In this document: positions 50,650 through 59,655 of the stretch, piece by piece | Position numbering within the stretch: the stretch's first letter is position 1 | Layout: every line of letters begins with the position of its first letter | Assembly (NCBI GenBank): GCA_910585685.1 | Contig: CAJUEO010000005.1 | Coordinates: 1 to 64,000, forward strand | Direction: 5' to 3' | DNA from: an uncultured Christensenella sp. | GTDB lineage: Bacteria; Bacillota; Clostridia; Christensenellales; Borkfalkiaceae | Length of the DNA stretch: 64,000 nt | Made by a program: the position numbers and the translations under genes | The notes under the pieces: model-generated | What the model was told of the DNA's origin: nothing | The model's input: only the letters and a program-made list of their open reading frames with translations | Database searches by the model: none

Positions 50650-51120
50650 ATGAAAAACTTGCCAGATAAAAATTTAATTATAGACGCGATAAATAAGTTT
50701 TCCGACACAGTTTTCTGCATAGCGTTTCAATACACTAAAAATCGCTCGGATGCAGAGGACGTTTTGCAGGAAGTCTTTTTAAAGCTGGTCAAAAAGCCGC
50801 CTTTGACAAAAAACGACGGCGAGCTTAAAGCCTGGCTTATTCGCGTAACTATAAACAAGAGCAAGGATTTTTTACGCGCCAACAAAAGGCGGCGCACAGC
50901 GCTGCAAACCTATCGCTATCCCGAACAGCCCGACTTTTTCAACGAGGTATTTCAATCGCTTGACAGTCTGCCCGAACGCGACCGCACCGCCCTGTACCTG
51001 CACTACTACGAGGGATATAACGCAAGAGAGATTGCCGAAATTTTGGGCGACAACGAACGCGCCGTAACAAAGCGCATAGGTCGTGCGCGCGAAAAATTAA
51101 AAACAATTTTGGAGGAATAG
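50650..51120 (+). CDS. ECF-type RNA polymerase sigma factor
   Basis: 156 residues. Region 2 (about 12-75) with the polymerase- and -10-binding stretch DAEDVLQEVFLKL, and region 4 (about 100-153) with the helix-turn-helix NAREIAEILGDNERAVTKRIGRAREKL. It is immediately followed by a gene for a membrane-anchored protein, the usual place of an anti-sigma factor. No ribosome site is evident before ATG 50650. The short AT-rich leader (GTTTTATAAGTAG) may contain an autoregulated promoter. Confidence 0.9.
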   Translation: MKNLPDKNLIIDAINKFSDTVFCIAFQYTKNRSDAEDVLQEVFLKLVKKPPLTKNDGELKAWLIRVTINKSKDFLRANKRRRTALQTYRYPEQPDFFNEVFQSLDSLPERDRTALYLHYYEGYNAREIAEILGDNERAVTKRIGRAREKLKTILEE

Positions 51121-51124
51121 ATTT

Positions 51125-52954
51125 ATGAGTTCAAAGTATCAAGATATGTTCGACTCGTTGAAGTCCGACGAAAACACAAAACGCGAACGCGCCGAAAAAA
51201 TACTGCGCATGCAGGAAGCGGACGACAGCGAAATTACTGTACAGACGGGCACGGGCAGCGCGGCAAAGGTTCAACGCCGATTTTTCGCAACTAAACGCGG
51301 AATAGCTATTTTGACTGCAATTTTCGTATTTATCGCTGCCGCAATTTCAATTCCCACAATAATAAACTTAAACAGCGGCGGACTTCTTAAAGCAATGTCG
51401 AAGCTCAAAGACACCTACGTCGATATGGACGGAATAGCGGCATTCGGCGTGTGGAACGCGCCCGACTCCTCGTCTAAAACCGCAAGTATTTCCAACGTGT
51501 CACACGTCAATGCCTCGTATGCTTCGGAAAAAAATATTCAGACCGCGCTCGTACCCCTCCCCGAGGACGACGAAACATCGACCGAAGATTGGAGCGACGA
51601 CGAGAGGTATGATTGGGAGTCGGATTACGATTGGGACCCCGCCAAATCCAACGTGCTTATATCTATCGGTGACGACGGCAACATAAGCGAGGTAGTTTAC
51701 GAGCGAATCAACGGACGTGGACAGGTAAGGCAAGACGTTTTGGGCAACGCGGCTATGGTATATGTGTCCAACGGTTTTACCTTTGTCATGTACGTCGACG
51801 ACGCCGAATGGCAATATTGGAAACAGTATAAATTTGCGCAGGAAATGCACACTCCAAACGGTTTTCATTGCCACCACGAAAGCAGCCAAACCGTGGTAAT
51901 TCACAACCAAACTGGAAAAGTTTTTGCGCTAAAAGATATAATTCCGCAGGTAAACGAGCTTTCGGGAGCAACCAACCATACAATGCAAGTTCATCCTTTT
52001 AAAGAGGATTTTATGTATGTTAAGCCTATGTACGGCAACGATATTCCGCAGTGGTATAACATTATTTACGACGAACAGCTTGAAAAGATAAGATACGAGC
52101 TTATACTCCCTCACGACTCGGACGCGGTAAAAAGCTATTCTGAAGGATATAACGTGCGAGCGGTGCGCCGCGACAAGTACGGTCAGCAGTATCTGCTTGA
52201 AGGCTGCGGTTACGAGGGCATACAGTACGAACCTCCGAGATTATCCGCAGGCATAGTCAATATCCCCCCTTTAAAGCGTTACGGAAATGCAGTTACGCTG
52301 TCGGTAACCAACGGAGTAATGCTCGGCAACGACGGCAGAATGTACGCGTTTGACAAAAATCAACTTAAAGTATTTGGCAAAGACTTTGAGCTTAGTTCCG
52401 TCGAACCCGATATTGAAGTTAATTTCGAGGGTATCGCGGACGACTTCGAAGGTAGATTAGGCGGTGTAAACGACGGAATTATATATAGCCTTAAAGGCGG
52501 CTACCTCTACTCGATGTTCGGAGAGGTATGGAAAGTTACCGAAGGCGGATATCTGCAGAAATATTTCAATATTCAAGGCAGTTTCCCTCGCTTTTCCGAC
52601 GACGCATACTTGCTCGGCGGAGAAATAATAGCTTTTGTCAACACTACGCTTACAGCGGACGGCAGAGCGTCAATGAACGGGGAAATTGTGCGCATAACGT
52701 TTGACGGTTTAAACGGAGAGCCCAAGGCTACCTTTACACATATTATCTACGCAAGCGAGATAGGCGTGCGTAACAAACGTATGGTTATCGAACAGAACGA
52801 ACGCCCCTGGACTTACGAGCGCGGCTTTACAAAGTATTTTCTTATTACCGTTCGCGACGGCAAACCCAACGCCGAATATTTTGCAAACGGCCATAACGGC
52901 GGCATGACAAGTTTAATTAAGCCCATAACAGAGCCGTTGGATTTGTCAAATTAA
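51125..52954 (+). CDS. Single-pass membrane protein, probable anti-sigma/sensor partner of the ECF sigma factor
   Basis: 609 residues. A cytoplasmic N-terminus of about 55 residues (charged, containing RAEKILRM), one membrane helix (about 60-82) and a roughly 525-residue outside domain rich in beta-type, Asp/Gly/Tyr-containing segments, possibly a propeller. No catalytic motif is recognised. It starts 4 bases after the sigma gene with GGAGG overlapping the sigma stop. Topology and position fit an anti-sigma factor that senses an outside signal, but the N-terminus lacks a zinc-binding ASD motif (HxxxCxxC), so this is inference. Confidence 0.7.
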   Translation: MSSKYQDMFDSLKSDENTKRERAEKILRMQEADDSEITVQTGTGSAAKVQRRFFATKRGIAILTAIFVFIAAAISIPTIINLNSGGLLKAMSKLKDTYVDMDGIAAFGVWNAPDSSSKTASISNVSHVNASYASEKNIQTALVPLPEDDETSTEDWSDDERYDWESDYDWDPAKSNVLISIGDDGNISEVVYERINGRGQVRQDVLGNAAMVYVSNGFTFVMYVDDAEWQYWKQYKFAQEMHTPNGFHCHHESSQTVVIHNQTGKVFALKDIIPQVNELSGATNHTMQVHPFKEDFMYVKPMYGNDIPQWYNIIYDEQLEKIRYELILPHDSDAVKSYSEGYNVRAVRRDKYGQQYLLEGCGYEGIQYEPPRLSAGIVNIPPLKRYGNAVTLSVTNGVMLGNDGRMYAFDKNQLKVFGKDFELSSVEPDIEVNFEGIADDFEGRLGGVNDGIIYSLKGGYLYSMFGEVWKVTEGGYLQKYFNIQGSFPRFSDDAYLLGGEIIAFVNTTLTADGRASMNGEIVRITFDGLNGEPKATFTHIIYASEIGVRNKRMVIEQNERPWTYERGFTKYFLITVRDGKPNAEYFANGHNGGMTSLIKPITEPLDLSN

Positions 52955-52962
52955 CTAAAAAT

Positions 52963-52993
52963 AAAAAAAGCAAGGCATAAGCCTTGCTTTTTT
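52963..52993. terminator. Bidirectional terminator
   Basis: GCAAGGC/GCCTTGC stem (52970-52976 with 52981-52987) with a 4-nt loop, flanked by A7 and T6, between the sigma operon and the histidine kinase. Confidence 0.92.
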
Positions 52994-54329
52994 ATTGCAG
53001 TGGAAATAAAACGTCCAAATTAAACCTTTCGTCCTCCACGCACATAAATACTTCACCCGAGTATTTACCTGCTATGTTTGCTATACTTTTCGTGCCGAAG
53101 CCGTGGTGCCGCTTATCCGATTTTGTAGTCTGCGGCAAACCGTCGACAAACTCTATCGAGCGCGTACAGCAGTTATCCATATGGACGTGAACAAAACCGT
53201 TCTCCTCCTTGACCGACAAACTTATAAATCTATGAGCCTGACTTTCGCTAAGCTGGCTTTCTATCGCGTTGTCCAAGGCGTTGCCGAATAGTGCGGCTAT
53301 GTCGGTAGAGCTGATAAACGACAGTTTAGCGCCGTCCACCAGATAACTGAAAGCTATATTGTCCTTTTCGCATAGAAGGCTCTTTTCTGAAATTATAATG
53401 TCGAGCGCATCGTTGCCCGTTTCGGCGGAAGTATCGTAAATGGCAACCGCATTTTCAAGCTCGCTTATGTACGCCTTACGCGCATCTTTATCGTCGATTT
53501 TTTCAAGCATCATTATCTGGTGCTTTAAATCGTGGCACTTGGCGTTGATAATTGCAATAGTTTCGGCGGACATTTCGTGGCGCTTTTTTTCGGAGTGGAT
53601 AAGTTGGTCCAAAATAGCGCGCTCGTCCGTCAGTTTATTTTCCTTAATAAATCCGAACTGAATTATCAATGAAGCCGTACAGCTTATAAGCGCGTAAGTG
53701 CTGCAACAGACGCGCAGGGCATAAACGTCGATTTCCTGTTCGAGATAGTTGGCAAAGATATTGTCGACAATCATACTCAAAAGCACGCAGACAATGACAG
53801 TTACCGCGGAAACGGCAAACATTCTGTAATCGAAAATACTCTCTCCGAATTTGCGGCGCTTTGGATATATGAAAATAAAGAAAAAAATCAAACCCACCGC
53901 AACGTACAGCAAAAAATCGAACACAATAAGTTGCGCCCAAACGGGAAAATCGGGTTTGAAAAGATACTTTATTATATTGCCGAACGAGTAAGCCGCGTGC
54001 TGAACGGCATAAGCGCCGGTTGCAAAATATATTGCGCCCAAAACGTTGGTTTTGAACGAGAAAAAAATGCCGATTGCAAGATATACCACGCAGAGCGAAA
54101 AGAACAGAATATTTATGTACTGTAACTTACTTGCGAACTTTACAATGAAAAACCAGGTTATATTTACAAGCAAAAAGTAGCCGACCGCGCTCAAATATGC
54201 GCGGAACACGAAATTGTTTTTCCGCGGCTGGTATATTACGAAAATCAACATACTTGCAAACAGTTCCAATGCGAATATGTTTCCGTATATACCGTAATAT
54301 ATGTCACCGTATAGCTGTAAATATAGCAC
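52992..54329 (-). CDS. Sensor histidine kinase, AgrC/GHKL type
   Basis: 445 residues. An N-terminal region with six or seven membrane helices (about 15-225) has no large outside loop. A coiled linker, the phospho-acceptor motif CHDLKHQI and a GHKL ATPase with FGNALDNAIE (N box) and HGFGTKSI (G box) follow. This HPK10-type kinase normally senses a small peptide or membrane signal and works with LytTR regulators, one of which is encoded just upstream (14 bases). No AgrD-like peptide gene is seen. Confidence 0.92.
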   Translation of the reverse strand: MLYLQLYGDIYYGIYGNIFALELFASMLIFVIYQPRKNNFVFRAYLSAVGYFLLVNITWFFIVKFASKLQYINILFFSLCVVYLAIGIFFSFKTNVLGAIYFATGAYAVQHAAYSFGNIIKYLFKPDFPVWAQLIVFDFLLYVAVGLIFFFIFIYPKRRKFGESIFDYRMFAVSAVTVIVCVLLSMIVDNIFANYLEQEIDVYALRVCCSTYALISCTASLIIQFGFIKENKLTDERAILDQLIHSEKKRHEMSAETIAIINAKCHDLKHQIMMLEKIDDKDARKAYISELENAVAIYDTSAETGNDALDIIISEKSLLCEKDNIAFSYLVDGAKLSFISSTDIAALFGNALDNAIESQLSESQAHRFISLSVKEENGFVHVHMDNCCTRSIEFVDGLPQTTKSDKRHHGFGTKSIANIAGKYSGEVFMCVEDERFNLDVLFPLQ

Positions 54330-54342
54330 TTAAAGCCTCCGC

Positions 54343-55053
54343 TTATAAGCTGCCGCCTCGGAGATAACTTAGCATTTCTCTTTTAAAATCCTTAATTCTT
54401 CGGCGCGATAGCGGTATTTGTTCGCCATTTATAATGACGCAGTTTGGAGTTACCTGACCGATTAATTTAAGGTTGACTATACATCCGCTGTTGCAAACCG
54501 AAAAGCCGCTGTCGGACAGTTCGTCCTCTACGGTTTTCATTGTGCCGCGAACGCGTATATCCCCCTTTACAGTGCGGTAGATAAGGTAGTTTTTATCCTT
54601 TATAACGTAATAAATACTTGACACAGGTAGACGAAAATAGTTTTCGTCGCTCTTTATCACAACTTCTTTTTCTCTGTGAGTTTTGACGTAACCTATGGCT
54701 TTTTTTAACTTATCGATATAATTAAAATATTTGATAGGCTTGACGACAAAATCAATGGCATTAACTTCGTAACCTTCTATGGCGTACTTCGACATTTTGG
54801 TTATAAAAATTATGCAGACCTTGTCGTCCTCGCGGCGCAGCCTGCGCGCCGTTTCCATTCCGCTTAAAAGCGGCATTTCGATATCGAGAAAAACTATATC
54901 GTAAACGGGCTTGTAATCGGTAATAAAATCCATTCCGCTGTTAAAGCGTTTTACGTCGAATTTTTCCCCCGATTCTCTGGCAAATTTCTCTATAAACTCA
55001 CGCTCTTGCAAGCGATATTCTTCGTCGTCGTCAACAACGGCTATATTAATCAC
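54343..55053 (-). CDS. LytTR-family response regulator (AgrA-like)
   Basis: 236 residues. Receiver domain (about 1-120) with acidic start VVDDDEE, phosphorylated Asp in VFLDIEMP and Lys in VVKPIKY; LytTR DNA-binding domain (about 135-234) with VCNSGCIVNLKLI and IPLSRRRIKDFK. The start is GTG 55053 with GGAGG 9 bases upstream. Promoter at 55170-55198 and two leader hairpins precede it. It lies next to cassette 2, which makes the distal GH3 and its operon possible targets, though unproven. Confidence 0.93.
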   Translation of the reverse strand: MINIAVVDDDEEYRLQEREFIEKFARESGEKFDVKRFNSGMDFITDYKPVYDIVFLDIEMPLLSGMETARRLRREDDKVCIIFITKMSKYAIEGYEVNAIDFVVKPIKYFNYIDKLKKAIGYVKTHREKEVVIKSDENYFRLPVSSIYYVIKDKNYLIYRTVKGDIRVRGTMKTVEDELSDSGFSVCNSGCIVNLKLIGQVTPNCVIINGEQIPLSRRRIKDFKREMLSYLRGGSL

Positions 55054-55104
55054 AGCCCCTTACCTCCGCATAAATGCGAACCGATTAAACAATTAAAATG
55101 AATT

Positions 55105-55141
55105 GCGTATTTCGCAAGAAATACGCCCCCTTATAAGGGGG
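55105..55141 (-). repeat. Twin hairpins in the leader of the two-component operon
   Basis: CCCCCTTATAAGGGGG (55126-55141) and GCGTATTTC-GCAA-GAAATACGC (55105-55126) are adjacent perfect inverted repeats, located between the promoter and the regulator start. No T run follows, so they may form a protein site or an RNA structure. Confidence 0.6.
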
Positions 55142-55169
55142 CCAAACCGACTCTCTTATATCCAATATA

Positions 55170-55198
55170 ATTTTAAACCCGATTTATACAATTGTCAA
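55170..55198 (-). promoter_or_regulatory. Promoter of the two-component operon
   Basis: On the minus strand TTGACA (55193-55198), 17-bp spacer, TAAAAT (55170-55175); start near 55163, leader about 110 bases containing the twin hairpins. Confidence 0.6.
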
Positions 55199-55243
55199 TA
55201 GCTGTTTGAAATTATAAATGTAAAATTATGGATATATTTTTCT

Positions 55244-55282
55244 AAGGACTAAGGCTTGCAAAAATTTGCAAACCTTAGCCTT
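55244..55282 (-). terminator. Hairpin after cassette 2, possible weak terminator
   Basis: AAGG..CTAAGG-TTGCA pairs with TGCAA-CCTTAG..CCTT (55244-55282). It lies just after the distal GH3 stop but has no clear T run on the minus strand, so some read-through to the two-component genes is possible. Confidence 0.4.
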
Positions 55283-55293
55283 AAAAAATTAAA

Positions 55294-58194
55294 TTAGGAG
55301 GAAGTATCTGAATTTTCATCGCTGCCTAAGTTTGTTTCCGCGACCGAAGGAACCTTCAACGCGCGGCGTATAACAAACACGCCCCAAACCGACAGCCCTA
55401 TTACCGCGCATATGCCTACGCCCGAAAGTATCCATACCCACAGGGGCGGCAAATAGTAGTCTACCGTCTTATTCATTGCGTTGCTTGTAGAAACCGTGTA
55501 CAGCACGTTTTTAGTGGCGCGCCTCAGCATTGTCACGTCACCTGCATTTTTAGCCCTGAAGCCCGACCAGAACTCGGTTGTAGTCAAGTTCAAATCTCCG
55601 CCGGCGTAAATCATCTGCTTCGGGTCCATAAAGTATGACGACGCGTCGGTGTTAAAGTCGCAAATTACCGTACCTATAAAGCCCCACTCGTTGCGTAAAA
55701 CTTCGGTCAACAGACGGTAATCTCCGCCCGTCCAGGTGCTGCCAAGCCTGTTGAACGAGGACATTAAAGCATGTGCGTTGCCCTCTTTGACAGCTTTTTC
55801 AAAGGGCTTTAAATACAGTTCGCGCAAAGCTTGTTCGGTAAGCCAGGTGCTTACTCCGGCACGGCTTGTTTCCTGCTCGTTTGCGACAAAGTGCTTTATG
55901 TAGCAATACACGCCGCGTGAAGCCGCGCCCTTTATTTCGCTTGCAGCCATTTTGCCCGAAATAAATCCGTCTTCGGAAAAATATTCTCCGTTTCTGCCGC
56001 CGAACGCAGTTCTATGAATGTTTGCGCCGGGTGCATACCAGCCGCTGTAAGGGGTGTGATCTCCGTTGACGTTGCCCCAAAGCCCCTCTTCACCGACGCA
56101 CTCGCCCATCTCTTCTACAAGCTCCACATTCCAGGTGCTTGCAAGAATTATTTCGGAAGCATAGGTGCAAGTGCCGTAAACCGAAGGGTCCCCCATAAAG
56201 TTGGTAAATCCGTAGGGGCCGTCGGCGTCGGTCGTCTTATTTTTGTAAATTTCCAAAATACTCGAGGTCTGGAAAGCGCCGTGATTGAACATATACGCCA
56301 TATCCTTGACGGAGAGCGAGTCGAGAATTTCGTCCCAACGCTTGTCGTTATAGCGCTCTGAATCGCTCTTTGCCTTGTATTCCTCGTCGTGTATTATCTG
56401 CAACAAATTGAGTTGAGTAGCTTTTTGGGTGTCGGGCAAATTGTCGTAGCTGTTCGGATTGTGCGAGTCAAGGCTTTTAAGACTTGCCACAAAGTCGTCC
56501 GACGAGCTGAACTCGCGCTCCGACACGGTGCGCCTTTCGGGCATCTTCCAATCCTTGCGCGAAAGCGTTTCAGGAAGCTGGTCGTCAATGTCGTCAAAGC
56601 GAACGCCGACTTGATATTTTGTCACGGGGTCCGACTCGTACGAGTGAATTTCCGCAAGGTTGGCGGTAAAGCTGTCCTGCTCGTTATGAGCGTCGCTCAT
56701 TACCCTTATGACGTAGTCACCTGAGTCGAGCTGATAACACTTTTTGCCGTCGTTATTCTCGTCCCTATAATCGAACGAAGCTACGTCGTACATATCGAGC
56801 TGTACGGTAACGTTTTCGTCGTCACCGGGGGCAATTTCACCCGTCTTTGCAAACCCTGCCAATACAACGTGCGGCTTTTCTATTTTGCCCTCTGTTTCGT
56901 AGGGAGCCGTGACGTAAACCTGAACGGCGTCCTTGCCGGATACGTTGCCGTCGTTGCGCACGTTTACGGTAAGCGTCAATTTTATATTGCCCTGCGAGTC
57001 GGGCTCAAGAGTATCGGTTTTTCCCTCTACAATCGAATGAGTAAACTTTGTGTAGGAAAGCCCGTGTCCGAAGGGGTAAACAACGTTTTGCGAATACCAC
57101 TCTTCGTCGTTTAACCCACGCGTTTCGTAATAACGATAGCCCACATAGATACCCTCTTGATAGTCGACGTAATTGTAGTTGTCGTCCAAACTGCCGTCTA
57201 TTTTATATGTGTTGCCGTTTTTAACGCCGTAATCACCGAAATTTTGCATAGCCGGCGCAGCCAACAGGTCAGTTGCCCAGGTGTCGACTGTGTGCCCCGA
57301 GGGATTTACGTCACCGCAAAGAATTTTAGCAAGCGCATTTATTCCCGAGTTTCCCGGTCCGCCGATATATAGCGCCGCGTCCACCTTTCCGTATTCTCCG
57401 CTTTCAACCCAGCCGAGCTCCATTGTGGTAAGCGTGTTGACAAGTACGATTACCCTGCCGAAGCCCGCCTTTGTTACGTTTTTAATGAGGTCGATTTCGT
57501 TTGAGTCCAATTCGAGGTAGTGTTTACCTTCCTCTGCGGAGGTACGGGGCAAATCCCAGCCCTCTCCGCCTATGCGCGAAAGAACTATCAAAGCCGCGTC
57601 CTTATACGAAGAATAGCTGTTTTTAACCTTGTCGTCGTATGAAGAATAGGGTGTTTCGGCAGTTTTAAGCGAGGTTACACCACTTGTTTCTATTTTGGGA
57701 TTACCGTCGCGAGCAGGCCCCGAACGCGAGCTGTTTTCATAAAACTTTACAAGCTCGGGGTTTACCGAAAACGTATCTTCGAGGCTCTGCACAAGCTTTA
57801 CGGCGTTTTTATTGTCGGAACCGCCCGACCCCGAACCGTTGTAGACAAGATTTACCGAGTTTTTACCGAATACGCTTATTTTAGCGCCGCTTTTTAACGG
57901 CAAAGCTTTTTCGTTGACAACGTCGTCGTTTTTAAGAAGAACAAACCCTTCCTCGCAGAGCTGCTCGTTAAGTTTGTTGCCGTTTTCAAGAGCCTGATTT
58001 TTGTTTACCGTTTGCTTGGTAAATATTTCGGGATAGCCCGTGTCTTTATATACGGCTATCTCTCCGCCCATTACTATTTTTACAACGTCGTAAAAGATAT
58101 TTCCGAGCAATAGAATTACTATGGAAAGCGCCAGCACCGTTGCGGTAACGCTCAACCATATTTTAAAGCCGCGGTTTTTAAATAATTTTTTCAT
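55294..58194 (-). CDS. Membrane-anchored GH3 glycosidase with swapped domain order (cassette 2, distal gene)
   Basis: 966 residues with the same plan as the cassette 1 distal enzyme: N-terminal membrane helix (about 10-36); sandwich domain with SRIGGEGWD and PFGHGLSY; fibronectin-like domain; TIM barrel with DADGPYG, YIKHFVANEQETSR and the nucleophile Asp in GTVICDFNTD; C-terminal membrane helix (about 920-943) and a short Ser/Asp tail. All catalytic positions look intact. GAGG lies 7 bases before ATG 58194, one base after the lipoprotein gene, so translation is coupled. Confidence 0.9.
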   Translation of the reverse strand: MKKLFKNRGFKIWLSVTATVLALSIVILLLGNIFYDVVKIVMGGEIAVYKDTGYPEIFTKQTVNKNQALENGNKLNEQLCEEGFVLLKNDDVVNEKALPLKSGAKISVFGKNSVNLVYNGSGSGGSDNKNAVKLVQSLEDTFSVNPELVKFYENSSRSGPARDGNPKIETSGVTSLKTAETPYSSYDDKVKNSYSSYKDAALIVLSRIGGEGWDLPRTSAEEGKHYLELDSNEIDLIKNVTKAGFGRVIVLVNTLTTMELGWVESGEYGKVDAALYIGGPGNSGINALAKILCGDVNPSGHTVDTWATDLLAAPAMQNFGDYGVKNGNTYKIDGSLDDNYNYVDYQEGIYVGYRYYETRGLNDEEWYSQNVVYPFGHGLSYTKFTHSIVEGKTDTLEPDSQGNIKLTLTVNVRNDGNVSGKDAVQVYVTAPYETEGKIEKPHVVLAGFAKTGEIAPGDDENVTVQLDMYDVASFDYRDENNDGKKCYQLDSGDYVIRVMSDAHNEQDSFTANLAEIHSYESDPVTKYQVGVRFDDIDDQLPETLSRKDWKMPERRTVSEREFSSSDDFVASLKSLDSHNPNSYDNLPDTQKATQLNLLQIIHDEEYKAKSDSERYNDKRWDEILDSLSVKDMAYMFNHGAFQTSSILEIYKNKTTDADGPYGFTNFMGDPSVYGTCTYASEIILASTWNVELVEEMGECVGEEGLWGNVNGDHTPYSGWYAPGANIHRTAFGGRNGEYFSEDGFISGKMAASEIKGAASRGVYCYIKHFVANEQETSRAGVSTWLTEQALRELYLKPFEKAVKEGNAHALMSSFNRLGSTWTGGDYRLLTEVLRNEWGFIGTVICDFNTDASSYFMDPKQMIYAGGDLNLTTTEFWSGFRAKNAGDVTMLRRATKNVLYTVSTSNAMNKTVDYYLPPLWVWILSGVGICAVIGLSVWGVFVIRRALKVPSVAETNLGSDENSDTSS

Positions 58195-58195
58195 T

Positions 58196-59578
58196 TTAAG
58201 CCTCGCTGTCTATGATTCCCTCATAGTCGTACTCTCTGTCCCAAACGCTTAGACCGTATTTCTTTTCAAGCCCTTCAAACCAAGGGTTCCAGGAAAGGTT
58301 TGCCGTAGTGGAAATTTTAAGACAGTCTACAAGCGGCGCGGTAGATTGAATTTTACCGCCTGCCTGCGCACCGTCGGAACCTGCGAGGGGAACGTTGTTT
58401 TCAACCTTTAAAACTATTGTGTTTTTACCTTTGACAAGCGAAATTCCTGCACCCACTTCAAAGTCCTGAAAAGCTCTCGGAGGTTTTCCAACCCCTTGCT
58501 CTATATCGTTTATAACTATGTCACTGTAATTAATTTGGGTGCCGTTTACGGTAATTTTAAACTCGTTGCTCTTTACAACTACTCTGTTTACCAATTCTCC
58601 CGAAAGCCTGAGTTTGAGCGTCGCGTCGGATACGTCCCTGTCGGATTCTATTTCAAAAGTAAGCGAACAGCCGAGCTGGTACATATAGCCCACCCAATAG
58701 CCGTTGCTTGCGGAAATCTCGGTACCACTACTGCTCCACTTAGCCTCGTCCTGTATAGCCTGCCTGCCCTTTGCTTCGTTTGAAAAACCAGAACCTTCGA
58801 AATTGGTCAAATCGGTAAGCTCGGCTTCGAACTTATAGTTTTTGACGCCCTCGTGCTGTTGTTTGATTTCCCAATGGGCAAAAATTTCGATATCTGCCGT
58901 GACGGGCGTTTCGAAGTTATACTCGATATCTCCGTCAACCGAAGTAAACCAGCCCAAAAAGTCGTAGTCGGCGCGTACGGGGTCGGCAGGTTTGCTTGCC
59001 GTTGAATTTTCCTCTACGGGAACCACGCGAGATTCAGGCGCGTTTTGATAGTTGTAATTATATGTCACGTTAAAGTATGTTGCCTCATTGTTCAACCAAT
59101 TTGCGTATATAGTAAAGTCATCTTTAACGGTTAATTCAAAGTTATATTTTTTTGTATGCGCTTCGTCCGAATACCAATCGTCGAACGTAAAGCCTTCCCT
59201 CTCGATTTCCTGAGGTTTTTTGAGCTTTTCTCCGTCGGTAACTTCCCTTCTTTCCGTCTTACCTTCGTAATAGAATATCGTCACCGTATGTACGTTTTCT
59301 TCCCATTCGGCTTCGAGCAGAATATTTTCGGTCACGGGCGCGTCGAAATCGTATTCCTCTCCGTCCAAATACCAACCGAGAAAAATATGCCCGTCTTTTA
59401 CGGGGTCGGTTTTGGGTTTTGCCACCGTAGAGCCTACCTCCACTTCGACAACGACCGCCTCGTTTACCCCGTCCTCAAACGAAACCGTCACGGTTTTTAC
59501 GCCGCAGGCGGATAATGCCAATGTCAGCAAAATTAATATCAATGCCGTAATAGTTGCAACTATGCGTTTAGCTTTCAT
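58196..59578 (-). CDS. Lipoprotein with three InlB B-repeats and a CBM-like domain (cassette 2)
   Basis: 460 residues. Lipobox LSAC with Cys about 25. Three InlB B-repeats (about 28-240), each ending in a GWYxD/GWFT...AxW pattern. C-terminal domain (about 250-440) starting KFEAELTDLTNFEGSGF, with SLTFEIESDRDVSDATLKLR, NTIVLKVEN and APLVDCLKI, matches the C-terminal domain of the 715-residue cassette 1 lipoprotein part by part and resembles CBM6/35 folds. It differs by having three repeats instead of six. GGGAGG precedes ATG 59578. Confidence 0.85.
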   Translation of the reverse strand: MKAKRIVATITALILILLTLALSACGVKTVTVSFEDGVNEAVVVEVEVGSTVAKPKTDPVKDGHIFLGWYLDGEEYDFDAPVTENILLEAEWEENVHTVTIFYYEGKTERREVTDGEKLKKPQEIEREGFTFDDWYSDEAHTKKYNFELTVKDDFTIYANWLNNEATYFNVTYNYNYQNAPESRVVPVEENSTASKPADPVRADYDFLGWFTSVDGDIEYNFETPVTADIEIFAHWEIKQQHEGVKNYKFEAELTDLTNFEGSGFSNEAKGRQAIQDEAKWSSSGTEISASNGYWVGYMYQLGCSLTFEIESDRDVSDATLKLRLSGELVNRVVVKSNEFKITVNGTQINYSDIVINDIEQGVGKPPRAFQDFEVGAGISLVKGKNTIVLKVENNVPLAGSDGAQAGGKIQSTAPLVDCLKISTTANLSWNPWFEGLEKKYGLSVWDREYDYEGIIDSEA

Positions 59579-59603
59579 AATGCCTCCCTGATTTACGGGG
59601 TGT

Positions 59604-59629
59604 TACGGAAGCGGTAAACCGCTTCCGTA
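59604..59629 (-). repeat. Intercistronic hairpin between the large GH3 and lipoprotein of cassette 2
   Basis: Perfect 12-bp stem TACGGAAGCGGT (59604-59615) with 59618-59629 and a 2-nt spacer, no T run. It is the counterpart of the hairpins in cassette 1. The ACGGAAG word recurs upstream of the large GH3 gene at about 63816 and 63853. Confidence 0.7.
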
Positions 59630-59655
59630 TCCCGTATCGTCCGTATGTCTGAAAT

